DNA of 64,000 bases, taken from NCBI GenBank assembly GCA_016630955.3, contig CM049985.1, positions 124,001 to 188,000 on the forward strand, in the 5' to 3' direction. A model generated the notes under the pieces. The model was not told the origin of the DNA and ran no database searches. It was given only the letters and a program-made list of their open reading frames with translations. Of this stretch, positions 62,915-64,000 are shown one piece after another; position 1 is the stretch's first letter, and each line of letters starts with the position of its first letter. The translations under genes and the position numbers were made by a program. The stretch is from Didymella arachidicola. Taxonomy: Eukaryota; Ascomycota; Dothideomycetes; Pleosporales; Didymellaceae.

Positions 62915-64000
62915 ATGACGCGCAACCTCGCCCGCCTGCGGTACCGCCTGCCCCCGGCGCCCGTGTCGTTCGAGGGCATCGACGCGGGCCGCATCCGCCT
63001 GCTGGAGAAGAAGGTGGCCCAGTACGTCGTGCGCCAGTCGAACCCGCGCCACGTCAAACTCCAGACGGTCGTCAACAGCAGGGCGAAGCCGCTGCCGACG
63101 GGCAAGTCGCTGGTGCGCCCCATCAAGCCCTACACGCTGCGCGACGTGGTCGACCCCGACGGCACCGCCCGCCACGGCCAGATCATCTACGTCTTCCGCA
63201 GCATCAAGACCAACCAGGTCATCTACTCGCTGCAGGAGCTGCTGGACGTACGTAGAGTCGCTTTGTACTGCTTCTTACATCTTCACGTGCTGATTCTGTA
63301 GGACCACCACCTCGCCCAGCTGCCCTTCATCGGCAAGCACTCGGTCCCCGCCCAGCTGCGCCCTGACGAGTGGACGCCGCACTGCGTCATCACCTTTGCG
63401 ACCCCCGAGCAGGGCCACAATGCCTACCGCAAGCTGCGCGAGTTCCGCAAGCTGCACGAGCTGTCGTGGGAGAAGACCAACCCCGGCTGGAAGCAGCTCA
63501 ACATCGAGCAGCGCATCAAGAAGATCATGGACCAGCGCGCCAACACGAGCGCCGACCTGGCCGAGGTCCTGCGCATCCAGGAGACACACGGCGCGCAGAT
63601 GGCCGCAGCCCTCGAGGAGCAGCAGCAAAAGGCCGCCGACTTCATGCACAAGAAGTGGGCCTCGATCGACTCCATCGCAAATCCCCCCGCCGACGCGCAG
63701 AAGCAGGCCGCCAGCGTCAAGTGGCTCGAGCACGAGATCCGCCGCCTCACCCAGAAGATGAAGATGAAGCACATGCAAAAGGACGAGGACCAGAAGCGCC
63801 TCGAAGCCGCCCGCGCCAGCCACGAAACCCGCCTCAGGCGCGTCCAATACGCCCTCCGCAAAGCCGAGCAGCTCAAGACGCTCCAAGCTGACCTCACCGC
63901 CAAAGCCGCCCCCGCAAACGAGCCCGGCGCCCAGGAAAAACTCGACGACCTGCACGCCCAAGCCGCCGCCCTGCGCGCCTCCCTCGAGAACCCGGACCCC
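62915..64000 (+). CDS. MHR1: Mitochondrial ribosomal protein mL67 / Mhr1-type protein, partial
   Basis: Two exons seen: 62915-63247 and 63302 onward, cut by the window end at 64000. Donor GTACGT, acceptor TGTAG. The N-terminus has MTRNLARLRYRLPPAPVSFE and VRQSNPRHVKLQTVVNSRAK, and the core has HGQIIYVFRSIKTNQVIYSL, joined to DHHLAQLPFIGKHSVPAQLR and DEWTPHCVITFATPEQGHNA. This matches yeast Mhr1, both a large-subunit protein (mL67) and a factor for mitochondrial DNA recombination. The visible C-terminal part is a long Gln/Lys/Glu-rich helix, longer than the yeast protein, and the frame remains open at the edge. Confidence 0.87.

Noticed and set aside
63275..63961. 228-codon minus-strand frame
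   Set aside because: Antisense shadow of the mL67/Mhr1 second exon; Leu/Val/Gly-rich with no domain.

Overview
The window is nuclear DNA of a filamentous ascomycete. Most genes have short GT-AG introns (about 45-100 bp) and products typical of fungi: a HET-domain protein, a siderophore transporter, GH131, PL3 pectate lyase, CE4 deacetylase, a GT31-like enzyme, a PTH11-type rhodopsin-fold protein, Erv41 and Lag1. The plant-wall enzymes together with pogo/Fot1-type transposons suggest a plant-associated Dothideomycete, perhaps Pleosporales. That placement is inference; no rRNA marker is present.

Layout. 0.8-4.8 kb: a HET-domain gene converging on a RING-H2 gene. 5.3-7.3 kb: a Yox1-like homeodomain gene, rebuilt here from three exons. 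8.2-10.2 kb: a five-segment siderophore-iron transporter (four exons) with two perfect GATCWGATAA sites upstream. 11.3-12.7 kb: Erv41. 12.9-14.7 kb: two small hydrophilic, stress-protein-like genes. 15.5-16.6 kb: an NmrA-like reductase. 18.6-19.6 kb: a cysteine-rich membrane protein. 20.2-22.6 kb: a CE4 deacetylase with three N-terminal repeat domains. 25.0-25.8 kb: a DUF427 protein. 26.2-27.3 kb: an orphan gene. 28.1-29.6 kb: a GT31-like glycosyltransferase. 30.5-31.4 kb: GH131. 32.5-33.5 kb: a Ubc6-like E2. 33.7-35.6 kb: an intact pogo-type transposon. 36.6-38.5 kb: a heme-oxygenase-fold protein and a TMEM14 protein. 39.8-41.0 kb: a rhodopsin-fold membrane protein. 42.2-43.9 kb: a secreted carboxylesterase. 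46.0-46.9 kb: PL3 pectate lyase.

From about 43.9 to 57.3 kb the window is gene-poor and looks like accessory, decayed DNA. It holds a second intact pogo-type transposon, a strong 30-bp hairpin, a frameshifted aminotransferase relic and an amidohydrolase relic lacking its catalytic barrel. From 57.3 kb to the end, housekeeping genes return: a 75-residue probable mitochondrial protein, ceramide synthase, a UVRAG/Vps38-type autophagy protein, and divergently from it mL67/Mhr1, which is cut by the window end.

The strongest unusual signals are the iron-regulator sites at the siderophore transporter, the common architecture of the terminal repeats of two otherwise different transposons, a palindrome-rich candidate MITE at 23.85-24.15 kb, and the hairpin at 49.26-49.35 kb. 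I found no clearly new multi-gene system. Exon boundaries were inferred by eye from splice signals and reading-frame continuity.
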